In this document: positions 48,384 to 55,129 of the stretch, one piece after another
Layout: each line of letters opens with the position of its first letter
How positions within the stretch are numbered: position 1 is the first letter of the stretch
NCBI GenBank assembly: GCA_947493285.1
Contig: CANLQH010000004.1
Location: forward strand, 62,001 to 126,000
DNA from: an uncultured Tenacibaculum sp.
GTDB lineage: Bacteria; Bacteroidota; Bacteroidia; Flavobacteriales; Flavobacteriaceae
Length of the DNA stretch: 64,000 nucleotides
Direction of reading: 5' to 3'
Program-made: the position numbers and the translations under genes
The notes under the pieces: model-generated
What the model was told of the DNA's origin: nothing
The model's database searches: none
Seen by the model: the letters and a program-made list of their open reading frames with translations, nothing else

Positions 48384-48599
48384 ATGAAAAAATCAATATT
48401 AAATCTAGGAAAAGCTCTTAATAAATTAGAGCAAAAAATAATTAATGGTGGTAGAGAACGTGGTGAAGGAGAGAATAATGATGGACCTAACAGCAAAGGT
48501 TGTTATGAACAACCTGTCGCTAATGTAAATTGCATAAGTCCTTGGATATATGTTGCTGGTTGTGGGTATACTTGTATGACAGCTCCAATGAATCCATAA
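48384..48599 (+). CDS. Precursor peptide 6, double-glycine leader, 4-Cys core
   Basis: This 71-residue precursor has the leader MKKSILNLGKALNK then LEQKIINGG. The core of 48 residues begins with a charged, Cys-free stretch (RERGEGENNDGPNSKG) followed by a part with four Cys (GCYEQP, VNCIS, AGCGYTCMT). The long hydrophilic start is unique in the set. It lies 15 bp after peptide 5. Confidence 0.85.
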   Translation: MKKSILNLGKALNKLEQKIINGGRERGEGENNDGPNSKGCYEQPVANVNCISPWIYVAGCGYTCMTAPMNP

Positions 48600-48624
48600 T
48601 TATAACTTTTAAAAATAACTCAAG

Positions 48625-48870
48625 ATGAAAAAACATATTTTAAATTTAGGAAATGTCTTAAATAAAACTGAACAAAAAGCAATTAACGGTGGTGGGCCTA
48701 TAGGATTTTGTGATGCAGACGGAGATTGCCCTTCTGGAAGCTATTGCTCCAATCATTTTTGCCACTCAAATGGATCCGGACCTGGACCTGGATCAGGTAA
48801 TGGAGGAGAGTGCACTACCCCTACAAGATTTTGTCTTGATGAACATGATACTTGTTGTATATACATATAA
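48625..48870 (+). CDS. Precursor peptide 7, double-glycine leader, two-module 8-Cys core
   Basis: This 81-residue precursor is the longest. The leader is MKKHILNLGNVLNK then TEQKAINGG. The core seems to have two modules: GFCDADGDCPSGSYCSNHFC (four Cys, C-x5-C-x5-C-x4-C) and GECTTPTRFCLDEHDTCC (four Cys), joined by a flexible GSGPGPGSGNGG linker. The first module shares C-x4-[DE]-CP and C-x-NH-x-C with peptide 8. Such spacing is reminiscent of knottin-like secreted peptides, which is only an analogy. Confidence 0.85.
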   Translation: MKKHILNLGNVLNKTEQKAINGGGPIGFCDADGDCPSGSYCSNHFCHSNGSGPGPGSGNGGECTTPTRFCLDEHDTCCIYI

Positions 48871-48890
48871 CAATAAACTTCTAATAAAAC

Positions 48891-48923
48891 ATATACATCT
48901 TGAATATCTAATACCTTTCAAGG
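48891..48923 (+). promoter_or_regulatory. Leader element E: diverged copy that keeps both pseudoknot stems
   Basis: S1 is ATAT (48891-48894) with ATAT (48904-48907), replacing AGACAC/GTGTCT. S2 is TCTTGA (48898-48903) with TCAAGG (48918-48923), the first pair being U-G. Loop 1 is again 3 nt, and 25 nt separate it from the ATG of peptide 8. The CTCGCGA hairpin is missing. It heads the cassette of peptide 8 and HlyD. Confidence 0.5.
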
Positions 48924-48948
48924 TTATAATAAATTTTAAATTAACGAA

Positions 48949-49125
48949 ATGAAAAAATCAATCTTAAATTTAGGAAAAGCTCTTAATAAATTAGAGCAAA
49001 AACAAATTAATGGAGGAAAAAAATACTGTAGTTCTGTTCAAGAGTGTCCAGAAAACAATTGTTGTTGGAATCACGCTTGTCTACCTTCTACCCATTTTTA
49101 CTGTAGAAGAATTACGTTAGGGTAA
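48949..49125 (+). CDS. Precursor peptide 8, double-glycine leader, 6-Cys core
   Basis: This 58-residue precursor has the leader MKKSILNLGKALNK then LEQKQINGG. The 35-residue core begins KKYCSSVQECPENNCC and continues WNHACLPS, then FYCRR, giving C-x5-C-x4-CC-x4-C-x7-C. It shares the ECP and NHxC pattern with the first module of peptide 7. A hairpin and the HlyD gene follow. Confidence 0.85.
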   Translation: MKKSILNLGKALNKLEQKQINGGKKYCSSVQECPENNCCWNHACLPSTHFYCRRITLG

Positions 49126-49155
49126 GAAGATTATTGTCAAACAATTATATCAAAT

Positions 49156-49180
49156 AAAGAGGAGTCTACCCCTCCTCTTT
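49156..49180 (+). terminator. Hairpin between peptide 8 and the HlyD gene (possible attenuator)
   Basis: A perfect 9-bp stem, AAAGAGGAG with CTCCTCTTT (49156-49164 with 49172-49180), has a 7-nt loop, 16 bp before the HlyD ATG. It mirrors the hairpin between peptide 3 and the ABC transporter gene. Confidence 0.6.
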
Positions 49181-49196
49181 ACCTTCTATTAAAATT

Positions 49197-50486
49197 ATGC
49201 CACAAGAAAATCAAGACATAGAAATTCGTAGTGAAGAAGTACAAGAAATATTAAGCTATGTACCCAATTGGATGATTCGTTGGGGAAATACCTTATTCTT
49301 TCTATTAATAATTATGTTACTATTTATATCGTGGTTTGTAAAATACCCTGATGTTATTTCTACACAAGTAATGGTAACCACCTCTTTTCCTCCCGAAAAA
49401 ATATACGCAAAATCTACAGGGCAGTTTCAAACTTTCTTAACTACTGATGAAAAGAGTATTTCAAAAAATGAAGTATTGGCTATTATAGAAAATAGCGCTT
49501 CTTATAAAGATGTGTTGCTTTTGAAAAGTATTACCGATACCATAGAAATTCATCAAGAAAACTTTTCTTTTCCTATCGAAAAACTACCTTTTCTTATCTT
49601 AGGTGATATTACTTCTAGCTTTTCTCAATTTGAGAATGATTACTCTGAGTATACTCTAAATAATAAACTAGCCCCCTACAAGTCAGAAACTTTTGCTAAT
49701 AGAATGTCTGTTATTGAAGCTCGTGGAAGATTACAAATTTTATTATCTCAAAGAGATTTAAACAAAAAGGAATTAGAATTTAAAGAAATAGACCGTGAAC
49801 GTAGTAGAAAACTATATAAACAAGGTGTTATTTCTGCTAAAGAAAAAGAATTAAAAGAAATAGAATTACTTCAAGCAAAAAGATCTTATAAAAGTTTAGA
49901 AAATTCCATTTCTCAAATGAGAGAATTAATTAATAATTCTTCTAAAAAACTAGAAGGAACTTCAATTAAAAAAACTCAAAATGATAGTAGACTTAAAAAG
50001 AAAGCTATTCAATCGTTTTTATATTTAAAAAAGGCTATTAAAGATTGGGAAAAACAATACGCATTAATATCATCTATAAACGGTAAAGTATCATTTTTAT
50101 CTTTTTGGAGTAAAAACCAAACAGTAAAATCTGGAGAATTAATTTTTACAATTATTCCTAATGAAGGAAATTCATTTGTCGGTAAAATAAAAGCGCCTGC
50201 TGCTAATTCTGGAAAAATAAAAAAAGGACAAAAAGTGCAAATAAAATTATTGAATTATCCTTCAGATGAATTTGGGGAACTTAATGGAAAAATAAAATCT
50301 ATTTCATTAACTCCGGATGAAGAAGGTAATTATTTAATTAATGTTGAACTACCTCAAATCTTAAAAACTACCTATGATAAAACAATTGCATTTAGACAAG
50401 AAATGAAAGGTACAGCTGATATTGTAACTGAAGATTTACGCTTGATAGAACGCTTTTTCTATCAACTAAGAAATATTGTAAAATAA
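49197..50486 (+). CDS. HlyD family periplasmic adaptor
   Basis: The 429-residue protein has a short cytoplasmic N-terminus, one membrane helix (about 31-49, FFLLIIMLLFISWFV), then a lipoyl/barrel part and a long coiled coil (about 160-260, rich in Glu and Lys: DLNKKELEFKEIDRERSRKL, then LKEIELLQAKRSYKSLENS). A second half-lipoyl and beta-barrel part follow (INGKVSFLSFWSKNQTV, FVGKIKAPAANSGKIKKGQKV). HlyD-type adaptors link a type I ABC exporter to an outer-membrane TolC channel. It should pair with the C39 transporter of the same locus. Its last coding bases are partly duplicated 350 bp downstream. Confidence 0.92.
   Translation: MPQENQDIEIRSEEVQEILSYVPNWMIRWGNTLFFLLIIMLLFISWFVKYPDVISTQVMVTTSFPPEKIYAKSTGQFQTFLTTDEKSISKNEVLAIIENSASYKDVLLLKSITDTIEIHQENFSFPIEKLPFLILGDITSSFSQFENDYSEYTLNNKLAPYKSETFANRMSVIEARGRLQILLSQRDLNKKELEFKEIDRERSRKLYKQGVISAKEKELKEIELLQAKRSYKSLENSISQMRELINNSSKKLEGTSIKKTQNDSRLKKKAIQSFLYLKKAIKDWEKQYALISSINGKVSFLSFWSKNQTVKSGELIFTIIPNEGNSFVGKIKAPAANSGKIKKGQKVQIKLLNYPSDEFGELNGKIKSISLTPDEEGNYLINVELPQILKTTYDKTIAFRQEMKGTADIVTEDLRLIERFFYQLRNIVK
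50443..50469 (+). repeat. 3' end of HlyD, parent copy of a cassette duplication
   Basis: The stretch from 50443 to 50469, coding for the last residues of HlyD, is repeated with few changes at 50797-50822. Both copies lie just ahead of a leader element and a peptide gene. It marks one border of a tandem duplication. Confidence 0.65.
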
Positions 50487-50489
50487 AAA

Positions 50490-50542
50490 TATTTTCTCGC
50501 GAAGAATAGACATAAACCTTGAGTGTCTTTAAATGATCAAGG
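50490..50542 (+). promoter_or_regulatory. Leader element C: candidate structured RNA
   Basis: P1 is TATTTT (50490-50495) with AGAATA (50503-50508), one G-U pair, loop CTCGCGA. S1 is AGACAT (50508-50513) with GTGTCT (50523-50528), closing U-G pair. S2 is CCTTGA (50517-50522) with TCAAGG (50537-50542). Twenty-five nt lead to the ATG of peptide 9. Confidence 0.65.
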
Positions 50543-50567
50543 ATTTAATCAATTTAAATTATTTAAA

Positions 50568-50777
50568 ATGAAAAAATCAATTTTAAACTTAGGAAATGCT
50601 TTAAATAAAGCGGAACAAAAATCAATTAACGGAGGAATGCTTATAGACCCTTGTACCGGTTCTAGTATTTATAATGATATTGGAGGTGGAGAGTGTACAT
50701 ATCGTCCAAAAGGAATGGATACTAGAAAGTTATGCTTAGGGGAAATTTCAAATGGTTTTTGTGCTTCTTTAAATTAA
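50568..50777 (+). CDS. Precursor peptide 9, double-glycine leader, 4-Cys core
   Basis: This 69-residue precursor starts at ATG 50568; the in-frame ATG at 50523 lies inside the leader element. The leader is MKKSILNLGNALNK then AEQKSINGG. The 46-residue core begins MLIDPCTGSSIYNDIGGG and ends EISNGFCASLN, with four Cys. It is a shorter paralogue of peptide 4 that lacks the second Cys of the CPC and the last CC. It lies downstream of HlyD. Confidence 0.87.
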   Translation: MKKSILNLGNALNKAEQKSINGGMLIDPCTGSSIYNDIGGGECTYRPKGMDTRKLCLGEISNGFCASLN

Positions 50778-50796
50778 GGTAAAGCAGAATAATATG

Positions 50797-50822
50797 ATTG
50801 ACAGAACATTTTCTATCAACTA
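50797..50822 (+). repeat. Degenerate copy of the HlyD 3' end
   Basis: TTGACAGAACATTTTCTATC and the bases that follow repeat the HlyD end with two missing bases, so it no longer reads as HlyD. It sits directly upstream of leader element D, as the original sits upstream of element C. The peptide 9 cassette was probably copied with the HlyD tail attached. Confidence 0.65.
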
Positions 50823-50826
50823 AAAA

Positions 50827-50879
50827 TATTCTCTCGCTATGAATAGACAAACACCTTGAATGTCTTTAAGTTATCAAGG
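50827..50879 (+). promoter_or_regulatory. Leader element D: candidate structured RNA
   Basis: P1 is TATTC (50827-50831) with GAATA (50841-50845), loop CTCGCTA. S1 is AGACA (50845-50849) with TGTCT (50861-50865). S2 is CCTTGA (50854-50859) with TCAAGG (50874-50879). Twenty-six nt lead to the ATG of peptide 10. It heads the cassette of peptides 10 and 11. Confidence 0.62.
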
Positions 50880-50905
50880 GGTTAATTAATTTAAATTATT
50901 TTAAA

Positions 50906-51103
50906 ATGAAAAAATCAATTCTAAATTTAGGCAAAGCCATAAATAAAACTGAGCAAAAAGAAATTATCGGTGGAATTATACCTGGAGGAACTTGTAATGG
51001 CTTTGAAATGCACAAAGTAAATCATTGTAATGAATGTGTAAATACTATTTTACCAGGAGCACCAACTCTTTGCCACAACAACTGCTGTGTTATGGCTTAT
51101 TAA
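50906..51103 (+). CDS. Precursor peptide 10, double-glycine leader, 6-Cys core
   Basis: This 65-residue precursor has the leader MKKSILNLGKAINK then TEQKEIIGG (Ile instead of Asn before GG). The 42-residue core begins IIPGGTCNGFEMHKVNHC and continues NECVNTILPGAP, then LCHNNCCVMAY; six Cys, one vicinal pair. The first residues after GG are hydrophobic. No relative among the other cores was found by eye. Confidence 0.85.
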   Translation: MKKSILNLGKAINKTEQKEIIGGIIPGGTCNGFEMHKVNHCNECVNTILPGAPTLCHNNCCVMAY

Positions 51104-51117
51104 TTAATAACAATATT

Positions 51118-51273
51118 ATGAAAAAATCAATTTTAAACTTAGGAAATGCTTTAAATAAAGCTGAACTAAAAACTATTAACGGTGGTAATCACATCTGCCC
51201 TGAGGGCTATGCTCTAGAGCTTTTATGTCAATCACTACCTGAAAATTCTTGTTGCGCATTTATTATGTTGTAA
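51118..51273 (+). CDS. Precursor peptide 11, double-glycine leader, 4-Cys core
   Basis: This 51-residue precursor starts at ATG 51118; a longer frame from 51034 overlaps peptide 10. The leader is MKKSILNLGNALNK then AELKTINGG, with Leu in place of the Gln found in the other ten. The 28-residue core begins NHICPEGYALELLC and ends ENSCCAFIML; four Cys with a hydrophobic tail. It is the last gene of the array and is followed by a terminator. Confidence 0.85.
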   Translation: MKKSILNLGNALNKAELKTINGGNHICPEGYALELLCQSLPENSCCAFIML

Positions 51274-51292
51274 TAATTTTATTTTCTTGTAT

Positions 51293-51319
51293 AAAGAGTG
51301 AGTTTATCTCACTCTTTTT
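51293..51319 (+). terminator. Terminator of the peptide locus
   Basis: A 10-bp stem, AAAGAGTGAG with CTCACTCTTT (51293-51302 with 51308-51317), has a 5-nt loop and a T run, 20 bp after the last peptide gene. Confidence 0.85.
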
Positions 51320-51359
51320 TTACACCTATCATCTCAATAATTAATAAAAAAGAACTAAA

Positions 51360-51375
51360 TTAGCAGGCTTGCTAA
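51360..51375 (+). promoter_or_regulatory. Inverted repeat upstream of the LOG-family gene
   Basis: TTAGCA-GGCT-TGCTAA is a 6-bp arm inverted repeat, and a third TTAGCA half site follows at 51386-51391, 26 bp from the first arm. It lies about 40-70 bp before the LOG gene and could be an operator. No known motif was recognised. Confidence 0.35.
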
Positions 51376-51428
51376 AATAGTAAATTTAGCAAGATAAATT
51401 GTTTAAATTAATATAAAAAGTTTGAGAT

Positions 51429-52139
51429 ATGAGTCCGAATGATGATAGAAAAATAAAAGAAAAATTACAGACAAAAACCTGGAATGAAATAAAAACAAAC
51501 GACTCTTGGGCGATATTTAAAATTATGGCTGAGTTTGTTGAAGGATATGAGAAATTAAGTAAAATAGGACCTTGTGTTTCTATTTTTGGTTCTGCACGTA
51601 CAAAGACTGATCATCCTTATTATAAATTAGCTGAAGAAGTTGGTTATAAATTAACTCAAAACGGATTTGGAGTTATTACCGGTGGTGGACCAGGTATTAT
51701 GGAAGCAGGTAATAAAGGTGCAGATAGAGGTAAAGGAACTTCAGTTGGACTAAACATTGAATTACCATTCGAGCAACACGATAATCCTTGGATTGATCAT
51801 GATAAAAACTTAAACTTCGATTACTTTTTTGTTCGTAAAGTAATGTTCGTAAAATATTCACAAGGATTTGTAGTAATGCCAGGAGGTTTCGGAACTTTAG
51901 ATGAACTTTTTGAAGCGATCACTTTAATTCAAACAAATAAAATAGGACGTTTCCCGATTGTTTTAGTAGGTAAAAAATTCTGGGGTGGTTTAATTGACTG
52001 GATTAAAAACACTTTATTAGAAGAAGGAAATATTAGCGAAAAAGATTTAAATTTATTTAGAGTTGTTGATACTGCAGATGAAGCTGTAGAACATTTCAAT
52101 AAATTCTATGCTAAATACGATTTAAAACCAAATTTCTAA
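51429..52139 (+). CDS. LOG family protein (TIGR00730-type Rossmann fold nucleosidase)
   Basis: The 236-residue protein has the signature GGGPGIMEAGNKGA near residues 80-93 and PGGFGTLDELFEAIT near 148-162 (PGGxGTxxE), which bind AMP and the ribose phosphate. Proteins of this family remove the base from nucleoside 5'-monophosphates, including cytokinin ribotides. It stands alone between the peptide locus and an M1-like gene, ended by a strong terminator. Confidence 0.92.
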   Translation: MSPNDDRKIKEKLQTKTWNEIKTNDSWAIFKIMAEFVEGYEKLSKIGPCVSIFGSARTKTDHPYYKLAEEVGYKLTQNGFGVITGGGPGIMEAGNKGADRGKGTSVGLNIELPFEQHDNPWIDHDKNLNFDYFFVRKVMFVKYSQGFVVMPGGFGTLDELFEAITLIQTNKIGRFPIVLVGKKFWGGLIDWIKNTLLEEGNISEKDLNLFRVVDTADEAVEHFNKFYAKYDLKPNF

Positions 52140-52156
52140 AAATAACTCTTATATTT

Positions 52157-52184
52157 AAAGCTCGTTGTATATACAACGAGCTTT
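52157..52184 (+). terminator. Terminator after the LOG gene
   Basis: A long near-perfect palindrome (52157-52184) forms a 12-bp stem with a 4-nt loop, followed by a T run up to 52188 and beyond. Confidence 0.85.
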
Positions 52185-52198
52185 TTTTATTTTTTAAA

Positions 52199-55018
52199 TT
52201 GAAACACTTAAAACTCCTCTTCTTATTTCTTTTACTGTACTGTTTACATACAACAGCGCAAACCAATTCAATTGAAATAAACGCAAAATTAGATGTTGAA
52301 AACGATCTATTACACATTCAACAAAAAACAGTTTATTTCAATAATTCCTCTTCTAATCTTACAAGCTTTTTCTTACATAATTGGGCTAATAGTTATAAAA
52401 ACAATAATACTCCTTTAGGTAAACGATTTATTGACGATTATAGAAAAGATTTCTATTTTTCTGATGTAAAAGATCGCGGGTATTCTAAAATTAAAAATCT
52501 AACTGTAAACTTTGAACAGGTTTCTTTTAAAGAGAAAAAAAATCAACCTGATATAATTGAAGTACTCCTAAACAAAACTTTACTTCCTAAAGATAGTTTG
52601 GTTTTATCTACAACATATACCATAAAAATTCCTAACGGAAAATATACCGGATACGGAAAAACTAAAAATGGTTATCATTTACGTTTTTGGAATATAGTAC
52701 CAGCTATTTTTAAAGAAAAATGGCAAACAATGAGCAATTTAAATCTTAATGATTTATATCAAGAACCTGCTAATTACAGCATAAACATTGATGTTCCTAA
52801 AAACTACACTGTTGAAAGCAATCTATATCAATACAAAACAAAAAGAGAAAATGATATCAATTACTTTCTTATTGGAACAAAGAAAAAAGATATTATCCTA
52901 AACATAAGTACTCAAGGAAGGTTCACCTCTTTTAAAATCAAAAACAAAGAAATTAAAACCGATGCTTACATAAAGAGTATCCCAAATAAAGTAACTACAG
53001 AAATAATTAATCAACAAATTAATTTTATTGAAAGTTATTTAGGAAAACACCCGCTTCCTGAAATTTTTGTGGATGCAAGAACTGCAAATAAAAATTCATC
53101 TCATGAAATTTACGGGTTACCAAGTTGGTTAAAACCATTTCCTAAAAACTTTAGATGGGAAATAAAATTTTTTAAAGCTCTAACTCAAAAATATACAGAC
53201 GACGTATTTACAGTAAATAAAAGAACAAACTACTGGCTTATAGATGGATTACAAACTTTTTTAATGATGGAATACATTAAAAAACATCATCCTAATGTAA
53301 CTGTTTTAGGAAAGTATTCTAAATACTGGCCTATTAGAATTTACAATATTTCTAAATTAAAACAGAACGATAAATTCGCTTTTGTTTATCAATTTAGTGC
53401 TCGTAAGTTTTACGATCAAGCTTTAAACATTCCTTCAGATTCTCTTTCTAATTTTAATAGAAGAATTGTAAGTAAATACAAAGCAGGTTTGGGTTTACTA
53501 TATCTTCAAGATTACCTAGGTGATGATATTTTAAAAAAATCAATAAAAGAATTTTATACAGCAACAAACTTCAAAACAAGTAATAGTAATGTTTTTGAAA
53601 ATATCCTTAGAAAAAATACATCAAAAAATTTAGATTGGTTTTTTAACGACTACATTAAAACAAGTAAAAAGATTGATTATAAAATTAAAAAAGTAAAGTA
53701 TTCAAAAAATAAAGATTCACTAGAAGTTACGATTAAAAACAAAAGAAATTTTTCTGCTCCTGTTGCTTTATATGGAATTCATAAAAAGAAAATAAAATAT
53801 AAAACCTGGATAGACGGAACAGATTCCACCAAAACCATTAAAATTAAAAGAGGTGATTTTAATAAGCTTGCATTAAATTACGAAAACATTTATCCTGAAT
53901 ACAACTCATTAGATAATTTTAGAAACGTAAATAATAGTTTAATTAATAAACCATTACAATTTCGCTTCTTTAAAGATGTAGAAAACCCATATTACAATCA
54001 ACTTTTTTATTATCCAGATTTAAAATACAATTTATATGACGGACTTATACTTGGTGTAAATATTAATAATAGATCAGTCGTTAATCATAATTTTGAATTC
54101 AGTTTAACACCTAATTACAGTACAAAAAGTCAAAATTTTACAGGTTCATATTCATTTGCTTATAATCACTTTTTTAAGGAATCTAGTATTTACAAAATAC
54201 GATATGGATTTGCCGGAAGCAATTTTCATTATGCTCCCGAATTAGAGTACAACACATTTACTCCTTTTACTAGTATCCAATTTAGAAGAAATAGCCTTAG
54301 AGATAACGGAATAAAACTTTTATTAGCAAGATTAATTAGAGTAGATAAAGAGCTAGTGTCTAACGCTATTAAACAAGAAAATGACAAATACAATGTTTTT
54401 AATTTAAGGTATATACATTCTAAGTTTGATGCAATTAATAGAACATTGTACGCTGTAAATACTGAGTTTCATTCAAAATTTACAAAAATAACTACAGATA
54501 TCCGCTATCGAAGATTCTTTAAAGCTGATAAAAGTTATGATATCCGATTTTTTGGCGGTTATTTTTTATCAAACAAAACAGATGGCGACTATTTTAGCTT
54601 CGGATTAAATCGCGGATCTGACTATTTATTTGAACAAAACTTATTTGGGCGATCAGAAAACGAAGGAATTTTTAGTCAACAATTCGTTGTAGGTCAAGGT
54701 GGATTTAAATCTAAATTTAGCAAACCTCACTTTTCTAATCAATTAATTACTTCGCTAAATACAAGTTTTACAATTTGGAAATCATTTGAATTGTATAATG
54801 ATTTTGCTATGTTAAAAAGCAAAAATACTTCACCTCAGTATTTTTACGAAAACGGAATCCGACTAAATTTTCTGCCTAATATTTTCGAATTCTACTTTCC
54901 TATTTACACAAATGAAGGATTTGAGGTTACAAAACAAAGATATCCTTCAAAAGTTAGATTTATCATAACCACAGACATCGACCGAATCTATAATTTTTTT
55001 AGAAGAGGATTATTATAG
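52199..55018 (+). CDS. M1-peptidase-like protein lacking the HExxH zinc site, with C-terminal barrel-like region
   Basis: The 939-residue protein begins at a TTG with signal peptide MKHLKLLFLFLLLYCLHTTA. The first 250 residues are beta-rich with NSIEINAKLDVENDLLHIQQ, as in M1 aminopeptidase N-domains. At the place where M1 enzymes have HExxH and a later Glu, the sequence instead reads SSHEIYGLPSWLKP (H302, E303) and FRWEIKFFKALTQKY, then NYWLIDGLQTFLMMEYI, so the zinc ligands are missing. From about residue 580 on, many aromatic beta strands suggest an outer-membrane barrel or surface domain. Catalysis is therefore doubtful. It lies 13 bp after the terminator of the LOG gene. Confidence 0.75.
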   Translation: MKHLKLLFLFLLLYCLHTTAQTNSIEINAKLDVENDLLHIQQKTVYFNNSSSNLTSFFLHNWANSYKNNNTPLGKRFIDDYRKDFYFSDVKDRGYSKIKNLTVNFEQVSFKEKKNQPDIIEVLLNKTLLPKDSLVLSTTYTIKIPNGKYTGYGKTKNGYHLRFWNIVPAIFKEKWQTMSNLNLNDLYQEPANYSINIDVPKNYTVESNLYQYKTKRENDINYFLIGTKKKDIILNISTQGRFTSFKIKNKEIKTDAYIKSIPNKVTTEIINQQINFIESYLGKHPLPEIFVDARTANKNSSHEIYGLPSWLKPFPKNFRWEIKFFKALTQKYTDDVFTVNKRTNYWLIDGLQTFLMMEYIKKHHPNVTVLGKYSKYWPIRIYNISKLKQNDKFAFVYQFSARKFYDQALNIPSDSLSNFNRRIVSKYKAGLGLLYLQDYLGDDILKKSIKEFYTATNFKTSNSNVFENILRKNTSKNLDWFFNDYIKTSKKIDYKIKKVKYSKNKDSLEVTIKNKRNFSAPVALYGIHKKKIKYKTWIDGTDSTKTIKIKRGDFNKLALNYENIYPEYNSLDNFRNVNNSLINKPLQFRFFKDVENPYYNQLFYYPDLKYNLYDGLILGVNINNRSVVNHNFEFSLTPNYSTKSQNFTGSYSFAYNHFFKESSIYKIRYGFAGSNFHYAPELEYNTFTPFTSIQFRRNSLRDNGIKLLLARLIRVDKELVSNAIKQENDKYNVFNLRYIHSKFDAINRTLYAVNTEFHSKFTKITTDIRYRRFFKADKSYDIRFFGGYFLSNKTDGDYFSFGLNRGSDYLFEQNLFGRSENEGIFSQQFVVGQGGFKSKFSKPHFSNQLITSLNTSFTIWKSFELYNDFAMLKSKNTSPQYFYENGIRLNFLPNIFEFYFPIYTNEGFEVTKQRYPSKVRFIITTDIDRIYNFFRRGLL

Positions 55019-55103
55019 ATACTTCAATAATTTTCATTTTTTTTCTATTTTTTTGAAGATAATTCAGTAAAAATTGGAATTTTTAAATTTCAACTAAAAA
55101 AAC

Positions 55104-55111
55104 TATCTTTG
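55104..55111 (+). promoter_or_regulatory. -7 box for the E1 dehydrogenase gene
   Basis: TATCTTTG is an exact Bacteroidota -7 box, 18 bp upstream of the start codon at 55130. The region before it is AT-rich with a TTGG near -33. Confidence 0.65.
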
Positions 55112-55129
55112 TAACCATACCAAAAATAG

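Larger units (their letters stand above)
43401..51273 (+). other. Cys-rich double-glycine peptide export locus (whole region)
   Basis: The locus spans the VKOR-thioredoxin fusion, eleven precursor peptide genes, a C39-peptidase ABC transporter and an HlyD adaptor, all on the plus strand. Five repeated leader elements each head a cassette: A (three peptides and the ABC transporter), B (four peptides), E (one peptide and HlyD), C (one peptide), D (two peptides). No outer-membrane TolC partner and no RiPP-tailoring enzyme are encoded, nor any recognisable immunity gene. Confidence 0.85.

Noticed and set aside
50797..50822. Second, truncated HlyD gene
   Set aside because: Only about 26 bases of the 3' end are present and they are out of frame; it is a duplication scar, not a gene.
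45023..50905. Repeated leader elements as a CRISPR array or transposon ends
   Set aside because: The copies are few, irregularly spaced by 0.3-3 kb, always just before a peptide ATG and differ in ways that keep base pairing. There are no spacers, target-site duplications or transposase genes.
45105..51273. Lanthipeptide or sactipeptide cluster
   Set aside because: No dehydratase, cyclase, radical-SAM or YcaO gene is present, cores are not enriched in Ser/Thr, and Cys counts are even. Disulfide peptides fit better.
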